Positions 1 to 6,347 of a DNA stretch of 12,021 bases are shown piece by piece. The stretch is from an uncultured bacterium (lineage in GTDB: Bacteria > Patescibacteriota > Minisyncoccia > Phycocordibacterales > UBA9973), in assembly GCA_937895515.1 (NCBI GenBank), contig CALAYS010000156.1, positions 1 to 12,021 of the forward strand, written 5' to 3'. The number at the start of each line of letters is the position of its first letter. Positions within the stretch are counted from its first letter, which is position 1. The notes beneath the pieces are model-generated. The model ran no database searches. It saw only the letters and a list, made by a program, of their open reading frames with translations, and had not been told where the DNA came from. Position numbers and translations under genes: made by a program.

Positions 1-28
1 GGAGTTCAGACGTGTGCTCTTCCGATCT
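1..28 (+). other. Illumina TruSeq adapter remnant (artificial sequence)
   Basis: These 28 bases match the 3' part of the Illumina TruSeq read-2 adapter, which ends in GCTCTTCCGATCT, with no mismatch that I can see from memory of the standard adapter. The biological sequence starts at base 29 with an AT-rich stretch. This is an untrimmed library sequence at the end of an assembled contig and carries no biological information. Confidence 0.97.
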
Positions 29-120
29 GTTTTAAACTTTCGTTGGATATATGTTTTTTCATAAAAACGAATATTTGATTTTTTATAAGATTATACAGAA
101 TTTATTTTTAAAACAAGAGG

Positions 121-408
121 ATGGAGCTTAACTTTACGGTTGGTGAAACTAATTCAATAAAAATAGTCGGACAAAAAACTTCATATCCGGGAAAAATTGT
201 CTTTGAAGAGTACGATGCCAAATATTTACAAATTAAGAATGTGGGCTGGAGTCACCCTCCATTTGAAGCACCAGTTTTAACTGTTGTTGTTCTTCCTCTA
301 AAGGAAGGAAAAACAATGGTAAAAGGTTATTTTCAAATAGATGAATTTAACCCTCTTTTTGAAACTGTCGTTTTTGATATTACGATTTTTTCAAAGCAAA
401 AAGATTGA
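121..408 (+). CDS. Hypothetical protein, 95 aa
   Basis: An ATG-initiated frame of 95 codons ends in TGA. The protein has no signal peptide, membrane segment or motif that I recognise. Alternating hydrophobic and polar residues (KIVFEEYDAKYLQIKNV, then VLTVVVLPL) suggest a small beta-rich fold. The region upstream is very AT-rich, as expected of a giant-virus promoter, and no Shine-Dalgarno spacing is present. It converges on the collagen-like gene, with about 90 bp between the two stop codons. That gap holds a weak palindrome at 453-467 that could serve both transcripts. If TGA were read as Trp the frame would continue, so the standard code fits better. The function is unknown. It is probably a real gene because its amino-acid composition is protein-like and no better frame competes over most of its length. 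Confidence 0.7.
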   Translation: MELNFTVGETNSIKIVGQKTSYPGKIVFEEYDAKYLQIKNVGWSHPPFEAPVLTVVVLPLKEGKTMVKGYFQIDEFNPLFETVVFDITIFSKQKD

Positions 409-499
409 TGGTATCTTGGAGAATAAACTTAAAACGTTTGCATATTATTTTTTATTAAAATTTAATAGGATTCCCCGAAAATTTTTTATATATTTTAAT

Positions 500-745
500 T
501 TATGGTGGTTGACTGGTGGCGTCATCGCCTTTATCACCTTTATCACCTTTATCACCTTTATCGCCTTTATCGCCTTTATCACCTTTATCGCCTTTATCAC
601 CTTTATCGCCTTTAGGTCCAGCCGAGCCTTTTTCTCCAGGGGGGCCTTCCATCTTTCGGGTGTTCACAGAGATTATTATTGCAACACACCCTACAATTAA
701 TGCCAAACAAGATAACGGCAACAAAATTTTTGAACTGTCAAACAT
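500..745 (-). CDS. Membrane-anchored collagen-like protein, 81 aa
   Basis: The protein starts at an ATG. A single hydrophobic segment at about residues 7-27 (ILLPLSCLALIVGCVAIIIS) would act as a signal anchor. It is followed by an uninterrupted run of 14 Gly-X-Y triplets at residues 34-75 (GPP, GEK, GSA, GPK, nine GDK, GDD) and a short tail, ATSQPP. Gly-X-Y runs form collagen triple helices, and alternating Asp/Lys favours salt-bridged trimers. Collagen-like proteins are common in giant viruses and are often virion-surface or fibril components; that role here is an inference. The collagen part is very short (42 residues) and lacks a trimerisation head, so it may be a minimal stalk. It could also be a copy shortened by slippage in its 9-bp DNA repeat. 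Plus-strand frames over the same repeat, rich in Ser-Pro-Leu or Phe-Ile, are shadows. Confidence 0.88.
   Translation of the reverse strand: MFDSSKILLPLSCLALIVGCVAIIISVNTRKMEGPPGEKGSAGPKGDKGDKGDKGDKGDKGDKGDKGDKGDKGDDATSQPP
530..610. repeat. 9-bp tandem repeat (9 copies) encoding Gly-Asp-Lys
   Basis: Nine perfect-length units of TTTATC[A/G]CC on the plus strand encode GDK on the minus strand. The only variation is the third base of the Gly codon (GGT or GGC). Every unit keeps the frame, so copy-number change by slippage would lengthen or shorten the collagen rod without breaking the gene. Confidence 0.95.
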
Positions 746-828
746 TTAAAATCTTCTTTTATACAAAAATTATTTTTTCGAATAAATTACCAAGATAAAC
801 ATTATTCGAAGAACATTATTCGAAGAAC

Positions 829-848
829 ATTGGAAAAATTTTTCCAAT
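829..848 (-). terminator. Perfect 20-bp palindrome, candidate 3'-end signal
   Basis: Two 10-base arms (ATTGGAAAAA and its complement) abut with no loop. The palindrome lies about 54 bp past the stop of the minus-strand gene ending at 903 and upstream of the collagen-like gene. Just beside it, at about 798-828, is a 14-bp direct repeat based on AACATTATTCGAAG. Hairpins at this kind of position mark transcript 3' ends in some amoeba giant viruses; applying that here is an inference. Confidence 0.5.
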
Positions 849-902
849 ATTTTACATTTTTTGAAGCAAATAACCAACATACTTCATAGTGTAAATAAAT
901 CG

Positions 903-1109
903 CTAGTACCATTTGTTGTCTTGATCTCGTCTGTGCATTTCAGCATCTACCAGACGACGAAGTTCGTATCGAAGATCATCGCCACATAATTGGCGGATAG
1001 TGGTGCCTTTATTCAAAGCCATATTTATATAATATTCGCGAAGATCAAATTCGTGTTTCTCACGATTCTTCGTATACGGGACTAAATAGTAAGGAACTGT
1101 GATAATCAT
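903..1109 (-). CDS. Hypothetical protein, 68 aa
   Basis: The open frame can be extended five codons upstream to a TTG at 1124, but the first ATG is at 1109. A eukaryote-type virus would use the ATG, giving MIITVPYYLVPYTK at the N-terminus. The rest is charged and probably helical (ELRRLVDAEMHRRDQDNKWY at the C-terminus), with one Cys. I see no membrane segment or recognised domain. Base composition is clearly less AT-rich than the flanking non-coding DNA, which supports real coding. It has an AT-rich leader and a downstream palindrome at 829-848. The function is unknown. Confidence 0.65.
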   Translation of the reverse strand: MIITVPYYLVPYTKNREKHEFDLREYYINMALNKGTTIRQLCGDDLRYELRRLVDAEMHRRDQDNKWY

Positions 1110-1191
1110 TTTATTAACATACAATTTAAGAATTTATAATCAAAAATATTTTAACCAAAACGAGATGCTGCTTTGGTGTAATATGTTCTGT

Positions 1192-1370
1192 TTATAGCAT
1201 TATTACTCAGAAGGCCTATATTTAAAGAAAATAGTCGAAAAATTTTTTCGACTAAAATTTAAAATATAAGCTAAATAGGTTATATTTTAAATGTTGTTTG
1301 ACCCAATTTAAATCAAATATTGAGTTTCAAATGTTTGGAAAACCATGCCTGGCTATTGTCATCTATATTG
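1192..1370 (+). repeat. Dispersed copy of the ~153-bp palindromic repeat
   Basis: This copy shares ordered blocks with the units at 5341-5925: TTATTACTCAGAAGGCCTAT, then the palindrome, then TTAAAATATA, a GGTTATATTTT block, and AAATGTTTGGAAAACCATG. Its central palindrome at 1232-1254 has arms TAGTCGAAAAA around a single base. It is more diverged than the units in the 5.3-5.9 kb array. Confidence 0.85.
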
Positions 1371-1753
1371 TCAAATTTATATAAACATTCAGAAGAACAG
1401 ACGTGCACAAGACCTCTTTGGGTTGACAGTTTATGTTTTGGAAATTTTGTATCCAAAATTGAACAAGTTCTAAAAAAGAAAGCTAAAATTTTCTTTTAAC
1501 AAACATTAGCAAATTATTTCCCTTTGGCAAACATAACAATACAATGATCCAGTCATATTAACTTTTTCTGTTGATAGATTTGCTTATACAACATTATTTT
1601 TGGAGCTAAATATGGGATTTGTTATGGTAATCATATAATTTGTATTAAATTACACAAGCAGTTACCACACTCAAACTAAAACAATAGATTTAGCACTTAT
1701 TTTAAGTAGATCTATGCTGGCCTTAAGGTATAAAACTTTTTCGAATATTTTGA

Positions 1754-1907
1754 TCAAATATAGGCTGGCGCACAATTTGCGGTACAGCTTTCCGTTTACA
1801 CAGTAAGCCTTTGGACCGGGCCACAGCTGCGCTGGCGACAACCTGCGGTTGGCGTAGCCAAGCCAAAGGACTGCCTACGATTGTCGACCATTTTATTCAA
1901 ATATAGG
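1754..1907. repeat. GC-rich island bounded by 11-bp direct repeats
   Basis: TCAAATATAGG occurs at 1754-1764 and again at 1897-1907. The DNA between them is much richer in G+C than its surroundings. It holds small inverted repeats: CAGC-TGC-GCTG (1824-1834), AACC-TGC-GGTT (1840-1850), TTGGC-GTA-GCCAA (1849-1861), and outer 7-bp arms CCTTTGG/CCAAAGG at 1808-1814 and 1863-1869. No reading frame stands out. The direct repeats could be a target-site duplication or part of the 153-bp family, which also carries TCAAATATA. Part of it (1838-1857) matches 6030-6049. Confidence 0.55.
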
Positions 1908-2243
1908 GTTTATGATAATAGGTCCGATGCAGTTTAGCTTAAGCCAATATTGTAAAAAATAATGGTTGTGCATCCAATAACTTTTCAACAACAATAACAT
2001 TCAAATGGCCAAGCGACGCTTTCAATGAACCTTTTGTTATTAGAAAAAATTCTTCTAATCTTTATAATTTTAAGGATTCCTCGTATAAATAAGAGCCCGA
2101 CCACAATCCTACACCCCATTTCGCATTAATTCGCTTCTCAAAGCCCTATCCTTTTTTTTAATATCCAACTATACTATTGGTCATAGTTCGAGATCAAATA
2201 GAAAGAATACATGAAAAAAAGGTGGGGTAATTTCAATCCCATC

Positions 2244-2270
2244 ATAATCAGAAAAGGCTTTTCTGATTAT
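2244..2270 (-). terminator. 27-bp perfect palindrome after the 2276-3163 gene
   Basis: Two 13-base arms (ATAATCAGAAAAG and its complement) surround one base. The palindrome starts 6 bp beyond the minus-strand stop codon. It is among the longest stems in the window, and its position makes it the best candidate for a hairpin-type transcript 3' end. It also supports the minus strand, rather than the antisense frame, as the coding one. Confidence 0.65.
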
Positions 2271-2275
2271 ATAAA

Positions 2276-3163
2276 CTATAAGATTTCTTCATCCGTTTCC
2301 ATTAAAAATTCCACGAAAAAAAAATTGTTTGAAAATGAAGCTTTTTCTACTCTACCTGAATCCATAATACAAGAAGCTATCTTAGAAAATAAAGGAAATA
2401 GCTGCTTTGTCAAAAGAGACAAACATGAAATTCGTTTTGTAAAAGGAAGAGATGTGCCATCTGTATATCCCTCTTTTCCCAATAAAAAATTAAGAAAAGT
2501 TGAAGGTGTCGATGGGAATCCCGGAACTGTTGACGCATTAAAAAGGTCCAATGGAAGGCCTGAAACAGGAAATCTCCCCTTTGTTGTTTTTAGAGAAAAA
2601 GATGCAACTTGGCTTTGGACAACGTATGTATTATCGGGTCTGTCATTAGAATTTATTCTTAAAAAATCGTTAGCATCAAAACTTAACTGTTGTAAAATGT
2701 TTTCAAGGCTTTCATCCATATATTGTGTAATGGTAAAAATTGTTCCTGCCAATAGAAAAGAATACCTTTCAAAAATTTGTTCTGTATTTTTTATGGACTC
2801 GAAAGAAAAAGATAAAGGATCCATAGATTCACGTGGCGTAAATATAAATTCCTTTTTTTGAAAATCAATTAAACATTTGGAAGAATCATCAAACAAAATG
2901 TCAATTTGGCCAAGACCTGAAAGCGATGCGAGGTTAAAATTTTCGTTCTCGAAAACACGAATCTGAGGGATAGAATAATCTTTATCATAAAGAGTTTTTA
3001 TTATATTTTCGACTGATAATAAAGCAAGCCTTTGAAATTGAAATAAATATTCAAGGTCTCCCTTGGAGCCCTGTAACGAGTATTTAAGCTGAAAATTGTT
3101 TTTTTTTGATAGGGGATAGACTGATGTATTAATATTACATCGCAACTCTCCTGAGGTTTTCAT
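2276..3163 (-). CDS. Hypothetical protein, 295 aa
   Basis: The frame stays open back to a TTG at 3205, but the first ATG is at 3163, which gives MKTSGELRCNINTSVYPLSK. I prefer it because it leaves 73 bp for promoters between this gene and the divergent gene starting at 3237. The protein looks soluble, with no signal peptide and no clear membrane segment (a hydrophobic stretch, SFLLAGTIFTI, is too short). The N-terminal half appears mixed alpha/beta. A Phe/Pro/Ser-rich segment (PVSGLPLDLFNASTVPGFPS) follows near residue 205. I recognise no domain. The long overlapping plus-strand frame at 2211-2861 is most likely antisense shadow, since the strong palindrome at 2244-2270 fits the 3' end of this gene. 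The function is unknown. Confidence 0.75.
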   Translation of the reverse strand: MKTSGELRCNINTSVYPLSKKNNFQLKYSLQGSKGDLEYLFQFQRLALLSVENIIKTLYDKDYSIPQIRVFENENFNLASLSGLGQIDILFDDSSKCLIDFQKKEFIFTPRESMDPLSFSFESIKNTEQIFERYSFLLAGTIFTITQYMDESLENILQQLSFDANDFLRINSNDRPDNTYVVQSQVASFSLKTTKGRFPVSGLPLDLFNASTVPGFPSTPSTFLNFLLGKEGYTDGTSLPFTKRISCLSLLTKQLFPLFSKIASCIMDSGRVEKASFSNNFFFVEFLMETDEEIL

Positions 3164-3236
3164 TTCATAAAAAAAGAAAGCCGATCTTTTTTTAATAAAA
3201 GACAAAGTTAATTATACTTTTATTTGGTCTTTGATC
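3164..3236. promoter_or_regulatory. Divergent intergenic promoter region
   Basis: These 73 bp separate the ATGs of two divergent genes. They are strongly AT-rich, with T runs read toward each start (CTTTTTTTAATAAAAG near 3186-3201 and TTAATTATACTTTTATTTGG near 3208-3227). No bacterial promoter or ribosome binding site is evident. Specific promoter elements cannot be assigned from sequence alone. Confidence 0.4.
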
Positions 3237-4937
3237 ATGACTTCTATTTTTACTCTTAAAGGTGACTCCTTGGATCCTGCTCTTTTAAATGAAACAACGA
3301 TCCTCAATTTGGACCAAAATGGAGAAGGCCAAGTCCCTATTTCTTTTTATAATGGCTCTATTTCTGTTCGTTTAGGATCAAAAAATCTCTTTTTTAAGGT
3401 ATTTTTTCAGCCCCTCACCTTTACATCAACACTTCTAACAGGTACAGTGTCCTCCACCAAGCGAAGTGTTACCTTTGCCCTTCCCCCTTTTGAATATGCT
3501 AATCAGAACACTAGTCCAACTATTACTTACACTTTTAATGAAAACCCCTCTAACCGTGGATCATTTAACACATCGGCCCGAACCGTTACATACCAAGCAG
3601 ATAATGACTTTCTATCAAATGATCCGTCAGCAACTCTTGTATTTTATGCAACAGAAACCTCCTCCTCAACACAAAGCACCAACAATGTTAGCCTCCAGAT
3701 CACCAATGATAGCTATGAGGCAGGATTTGAAACTTTTACGACTTCTCCTTCAACAAGCGATAATCTTACTCTTTTAACGGGAGATGTTCTATCCGTTAAT
3801 ATGATGGGACCCTCAAATTCAACGGTCACTATCTCAAATAAATCTTCGGGAGAATTAATTGGAACGGCAGTTTTGGATGGAACTGGAAATGGAAGCTATG
3901 TCATTTCATCAATCAATCCTTCTAAATCGCAATTTTCTTTTGTTTGTCAATCATCCGGGGGGGGAACTTTGCTCAGCGATTTAAATATCACGGCAACAAA
4001 CGTCGTTTTCTCAGGATTTCCAACAACTGTTGTCTCATCTGGTATTTACACTGAAAATGTTTCTTTTCCTTCTTCTTATGTTATTCAAGCTATCACCGCT
4101 AAAAGCCCAGCTCCTGTTTCTTTTAATTCATCATCATCAACTTTAACTTACACAAATTCGGCAACATATTTTGATGACGATCTTACTATTACCATCCAAC
4201 GTACGGGAGGAATTCTGCTAAAAATTCCTACAAGGGTGTCGTTGAAAAACAACAACACTAGCGTTGCTATTGTTTTTACAAATACTCAATACACCATTGT
4301 TGGAACAGTTGGACAGACAATGACTTTCTTGTTGTCGACAAATAAAACAAACGCAACTTATGCCATTCCTTATACTCAAAGCCCCACATATGGAACAAGT
4401 AGTGTCGCGAGTAATGGAACTTTTACTTATGTTCCTTCCCAATCAGGAACGGAAATAATTAGTTTGTCAGCAACTGATCCAGAAACAAACAAGGTTGCAT
4501 ATTCTCTTATTGTTGTCTCCACTGTTCCAAAAGTTGGAATTTGGAATGCCAATTTATCTATATCTTCTGATCCTCAAGTAGTTACAGGTTTTAAAGTGTT
4601 ATATGTTTCCTCTCTATATACTGTTACTGGATTTTCAGATGGTGGGCTTTCTTACGACAACGTTGTCAGTCCTGATCGTATAATTTGGAATCCACCGACA
4701 GGAATGAATTCTGTTATGGCATACGTTTACGTTGTTCCTTTTAACGGTAAAAACTATGGAGAATCGGTTGGTATTTCTCCTGGGGGAAGGATTCAGGTCG
4801 GAAGCGTTGTTCAGCAGCTTGTTGTTGGAAACCAGACCCTTGGTGCTGTACAATTCTCTAATAATCCCTTTTATTTTACCTTATCGGGAAGAAGCTATAT
4901 AAATGGTGTAATGTCAATTGTTTGTATAGCCACATAA
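3237..4937 (+). CDS. Adhesin-like beta-rich repeat protein, 566 aa
   Basis: I chose the ATG at 3237, two codons inside a frame that is open from a TTG at 3231. The protein is rich in Ser, Thr and Asn with many N-X-S/T sequons, almost free of long charged helices, and made of short beta-strand patterns throughout. About residues 348-428 resemble a cadherin-like or bacterial Ig-like module: NGTFTYVPSQSGTEIISLSATDPET has the usual 'NG-x-F-x-Y-x-P ... G-T ... SATD' layout. Looser versions of the same pattern occur near residues 95-160 and 255-340. The C-terminal third (about 430-566) has no obvious repeat and may be a separate beta domain. No signal peptide or membrane segment is visible, so it may be packaged in or on the virion rather than secreted through the host pathway. 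A virion fibre or surface-binding role is an inference. A hairpin follows 29 bp after the stop. Confidence 0.85.
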   Translation: MTSIFTLKGDSLDPALLNETTILNLDQNGEGQVPISFYNGSISVRLGSKNLFFKVFFQPLTFTSTLLTGTVSSTKRSVTFALPPFEYANQNTSPTITYTFNENPSNRGSFNTSARTVTYQADNDFLSNDPSATLVFYATETSSSTQSTNNVSLQITNDSYEAGFETFTTSPSTSDNLTLLTGDVLSVNMMGPSNSTVTISNKSSGELIGTAVLDGTGNGSYVISSINPSKSQFSFVCQSSGGGTLLSDLNITATNVVFSGFPTTVVSSGIYTENVSFPSSYVIQAITAKSPAPVSFNSSSSTLTYTNSATYFDDDLTITIQRTGGILLKIPTRVSLKNNNTSVAIVFTNTQYTIVGTVGQTMTFLLSTNKTNATYAIPYTQSPTYGTSSVASNGTFTYVPSQSGTEIISLSATDPETNKVAYSLIVVSTVPKVGIWNANLSISSDPQVVTGFKVLYVSSLYTVTGFSDGGLSYDNVVSPDRIIWNPPTGMNSVMAYVYVVPFNGKNYGESVGISPGGRIQVGSVVQQLVVGNQTLGAVQFSNNPFYFTLSGRSYINGVMSIVCIAT

Positions 4938-4966
4938 TATTAATTTTAAAGTTCAGCATCAAAAAA

Positions 4967-4987
4967 TTATACCAAACTTTGGTATAA
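4967..4987 (+). terminator. 21-bp perfect palindrome after the adhesin-like gene
   Basis: Arms TTATACCAAA and its complement surround one C, 29 bp after the TAA of the 3237-4937 gene. This is the same architecture as at 2244-2270 (perfect arms, one-base centre). Confidence 0.6.
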
Positions 4988-5020
4988 AATGTTAATTTTA
5001 AAGTTTCTTTACATCGAGGC

Positions 5021-5125
5021 ATGCAAAAAACAATGACTTGGTTTATCGTAAAACAAAAGATCTTTATTTGGTCGTTTGATAATTACTTTCTTCATTTGGA
5101 TATAATAATTAAATTTTCCACCTAA
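5021..5125 (+). CDS. Possible 34-aa ORF, doubtful
   Basis: ATG at 5021 opens 34 codons (MQKTMTWFIVKQKIFIWSFD at the start) and stops with TAA at 5123-5125. The product would be hydrophobic and aromatic-rich. A hairpin at 5176-5198 follows about 50 bp later, which is the only reason to list it. It could equally be a chance frame in AT-rich DNA or the remnant of a longer gene. The rest of 4988-5340 contains nothing else that I can support. Confidence 0.15.
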   Translation: MQKTMTWFIVKQKIFIWSFDNYFLHLDIIIKFST

Positions 5126-5175
5126 TCCTTTTTTGTGGCTTTATTTTCGAATTGCACAATTGTCATTCTTGTTAA

Positions 5176-5198
5176 TATCGAATAAACCTTATTCGATA
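5176..5198. terminator. Orphan hairpin (10-bp stem, 3-base loop)
   Basis: Arms TATCGAATAA and its complement flank ACC. It looks like the gene-end hairpins elsewhere in the window but has no convincing gene next to it. It may belong to the doubtful ORF at 5021-5125, to a lost gene, or to the repeat tract that starts at about 5341. Confidence 0.4.
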
Positions 5199-5677
5199 AT
5201 ATTATAGTACAAATTTTAAGTTGCGTGTTGCATGGTATATAAGCTTACAGACTATATATAATTTATAGATTGGGATGTGTAACTTAGTAAATTATTTTTG
5301 AAAAAGACACAATTTTAAATACTTGCATCTGACTTATTATTTATGAAGCCTATATTTGAAAAAATCTGTTATTTTTGACCAAAGATTGCTTAGCCTTGCC
5401 CAAATTAGGTCAATCCAAATATTGAGTTTTGAATGCTTTTAAAACCTTGTCTGCTTGGCCAATTGCAGGTTGAAGCCACATGTGATGGCTGAGTTATTAC
5501 TAGGAGGGTCTTATTTGAGTAAAATAGTTGAAAAAATAAAATATAGTATAAATAAGTTATTTTTGATAAAGTGCTTAGGTCAAATATGAAGTTTTAAATG
5601 TTTAAAAAATATGGTCTGCTCCGCACAGCCACAATGTGGCCGCTGACCTATTACTCAGAAGCCCTATATTCGAGTAA

Positions 5678-5704
5678 TTTAGTCGAAAAACTTTTTCGAC
5701 TAAA
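5678..5704. repeat. 27-bp perfect palindrome in repeat unit 3
   Basis: Thirteen-base arms (TTTAGTCGAAAAA and its complement) surround a central C. This is the longest palindrome of the repeat family in the window. Confidence 0.9.
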
Positions 5705-5831
5705 AATTAAAATATAGCCTAAATCTATTATTTTTGAAAGGTTGTTTAGCTTAATTTTGGCAAAATATAAAGTCCAAATGTTCAAAAAATCATGTCTGAC
5801 CTTCTATTCAGAAGCCCTATATTTGATAGAA

Positions 5832-5856
5832 TTAGTCGAAAAACTTTTTCGACTAA
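5832..5856. repeat. 25-bp perfect palindrome in repeat unit 4
   Basis: Twelve-base arms (TTAGTCGAAAAA and its complement) surround a central C. The centre is 153 bp from the centre of the palindrome in the preceding unit. Confidence 0.9.
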
Positions 5857-5980
5857 AAATTAAAATATAGCCAAAATTGGTTATTTTTAACCGAGAATTG
5901 TTTTTTTTCAAATATGCAATATTAATTATAGCATATTCTCGAAAGACCTTGTGAAAAGTATCGGAGTGTGAACTTCGCCG

Positions 5981-6049
5981 GCTTGGTCAATTATAGGTTG
6001 TAACCATAAATTTCCATGTACTCTAGGACACAACCTATGGTTAGCGTAG
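5981..6049. repeat. Inverted-repeat element next to the 153-bp array
   Basis: TAACCATA (6001-6008) pairs with TATGGTTA (6036-6043), and ATAGGTTGT (5993-6001) pairs with ACAACCTAT (6030-6038), so two alternative stems are possible. The left part (5981-6006) matches 5453-5478 at about 21 of 26 positions. The right part (6030-6049) matches 1838-1857 at 17 of 20. It therefore appears to be a second, partly independent dispersed element family. Confidence 0.6.
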
Positions 6050-6060
6050 TAAAGCGATCA

Positions 6061-6078
6061 GTTATTTCTTTAAATAAC
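6061..6078 (-). terminator. Hairpin after the 6090-6332 gene
   Basis: Arms GTTATTT/AAATAAC enclose a 4-base loop, 11 bp beyond the minus-strand stop at 6090. Its position matches the other candidate 3'-end hairpins, although the stem is short (7 bp). Confidence 0.45.
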
Positions 6079-6089
6079 AAGATTTACAG

Positions 6090-6332
6090 TTACAGGTCTT
6101 TGTTATATATATATCCCTTGGCTAAAGCAATTTCAAGAAGTTCACCTGCAACCTGAGAATACTCAGCCCCATTTTCTAATTCTTTATCAACATAAATATT
6201 TATTTTCTGTGAAGGAAAACAACTGAGAAGATGGTTGACAAAAAATTTGTAATTTTGATAACGATCAAGCGGGTCTAATTTATTTGTTTTCACAAACTCG
6301 CTGTAAAATTTTTCTGTTAAATTATATTCCAT
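6090..6332 (-). CDS. Hypothetical protein, 80 aa
   Basis: The gene starts at an ATG and ends with TAA. The protein is acidic to neutral and probably all-helical: an N-terminal amphipathic stretch (LTEKFYSEFVKTNKLDPLDR), then YKFFVNHLLSCF, then a C-terminal helix (SQVAGELLEIALAKGY). There is one Cys and no membrane segment. It lies only 15 bp after the stop of the OTU protease gene on the same strand, and no clear hairpin separates them, so the two may share a transcript. I recognise no domain and cannot assign a function. Confidence 0.7.
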   Translation of the reverse strand: MEYNLTEKFYSEFVKTNKLDPLDRYQNYKFFVNHLLSCFPSQKINIYVDKELENGAEYSQVAGELLEIALAKGYIYNKDL

Positions 6333-6347
6333 CCTTTTAACAGTTTT

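Larger units (their letters stand above)
1110..2243. other. Non-coding repeat-bearing region
   Basis: I find no convincing gene in about 1.1 kb. It contains a divergent copy of the 153-bp repeat (about 1192-1370), a GC-richer island with small hairpins (1754-1907) and an imperfect inverted repeat at 2039-2059 (7-bp arms, 7-base loop). The remainder is AT-rich with frequent stops in every frame. A TATA-like string (TATAAATAAG) near 2084-2093 is not followed by a convincing start. Confidence 0.6.
5341..5925 (+). repeat. Tandem array of about four ~153-bp palindrome-centred repeats
   Basis: Ordered blocks recur: TTACTCAGAAGCCCTATATT, a palindrome with arms TAGTCGAAAAA, AAATTAAAATATAGCC, GTTATTTTTGA, TTGTTTAGC, AAGTCCAAATGTTCAAAAAA, and in some units CTCCGCACAGCCACAATGTG. 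Units begin near 5341, 5497, 5651 and 5804. The palindrome centres of the last two lie at 5691 and 5844, exactly 153 bp apart. The first two units are diverged and have lost some or all of the palindrome. No frame is conserved between units, so the array is non-coding. It resembles the palindromic repeats reported in Pithovirus-type genomes and the MITE-like repeats proposed there; this likeness is from memory and not checked by alignment. Confidence 0.9.

Noticed and set aside
341..749. Plus-strand frames rich in Phe-Ile/Thr or Ser-Pro-Leu repeats opposite the collagen-like gene
   Set aside because: They are read through the 9-bp repeat on the wrong strand. The minus strand gives a proper membrane anchor plus Gly-X-Y run.
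2160..2210. Possible tRNA T-arm around ATAGTTCGAGATC
   Set aside because: No matching acceptor, anticodon or D arms can be built around it.
2211..2861. 216-aa plus-strand frame opposite the 295-aa gene
   Set aside because: It contains the palindrome at 2244-2270 that fits the 3' end of the minus-strand gene, and the minus frame is longer and has its own divergent promoter gap.
3164..3205. Fourteen-codon N-terminal extension of the 295-aa protein from a TTG
   Set aside because: It needs a non-ATG start and would leave only about 30 bp for two divergent promoters.
5341..5925. CRISPR array
   Set aside because: The units are about 153 bp, follow one another without unique spacers of constant size, and no cas gene is present.
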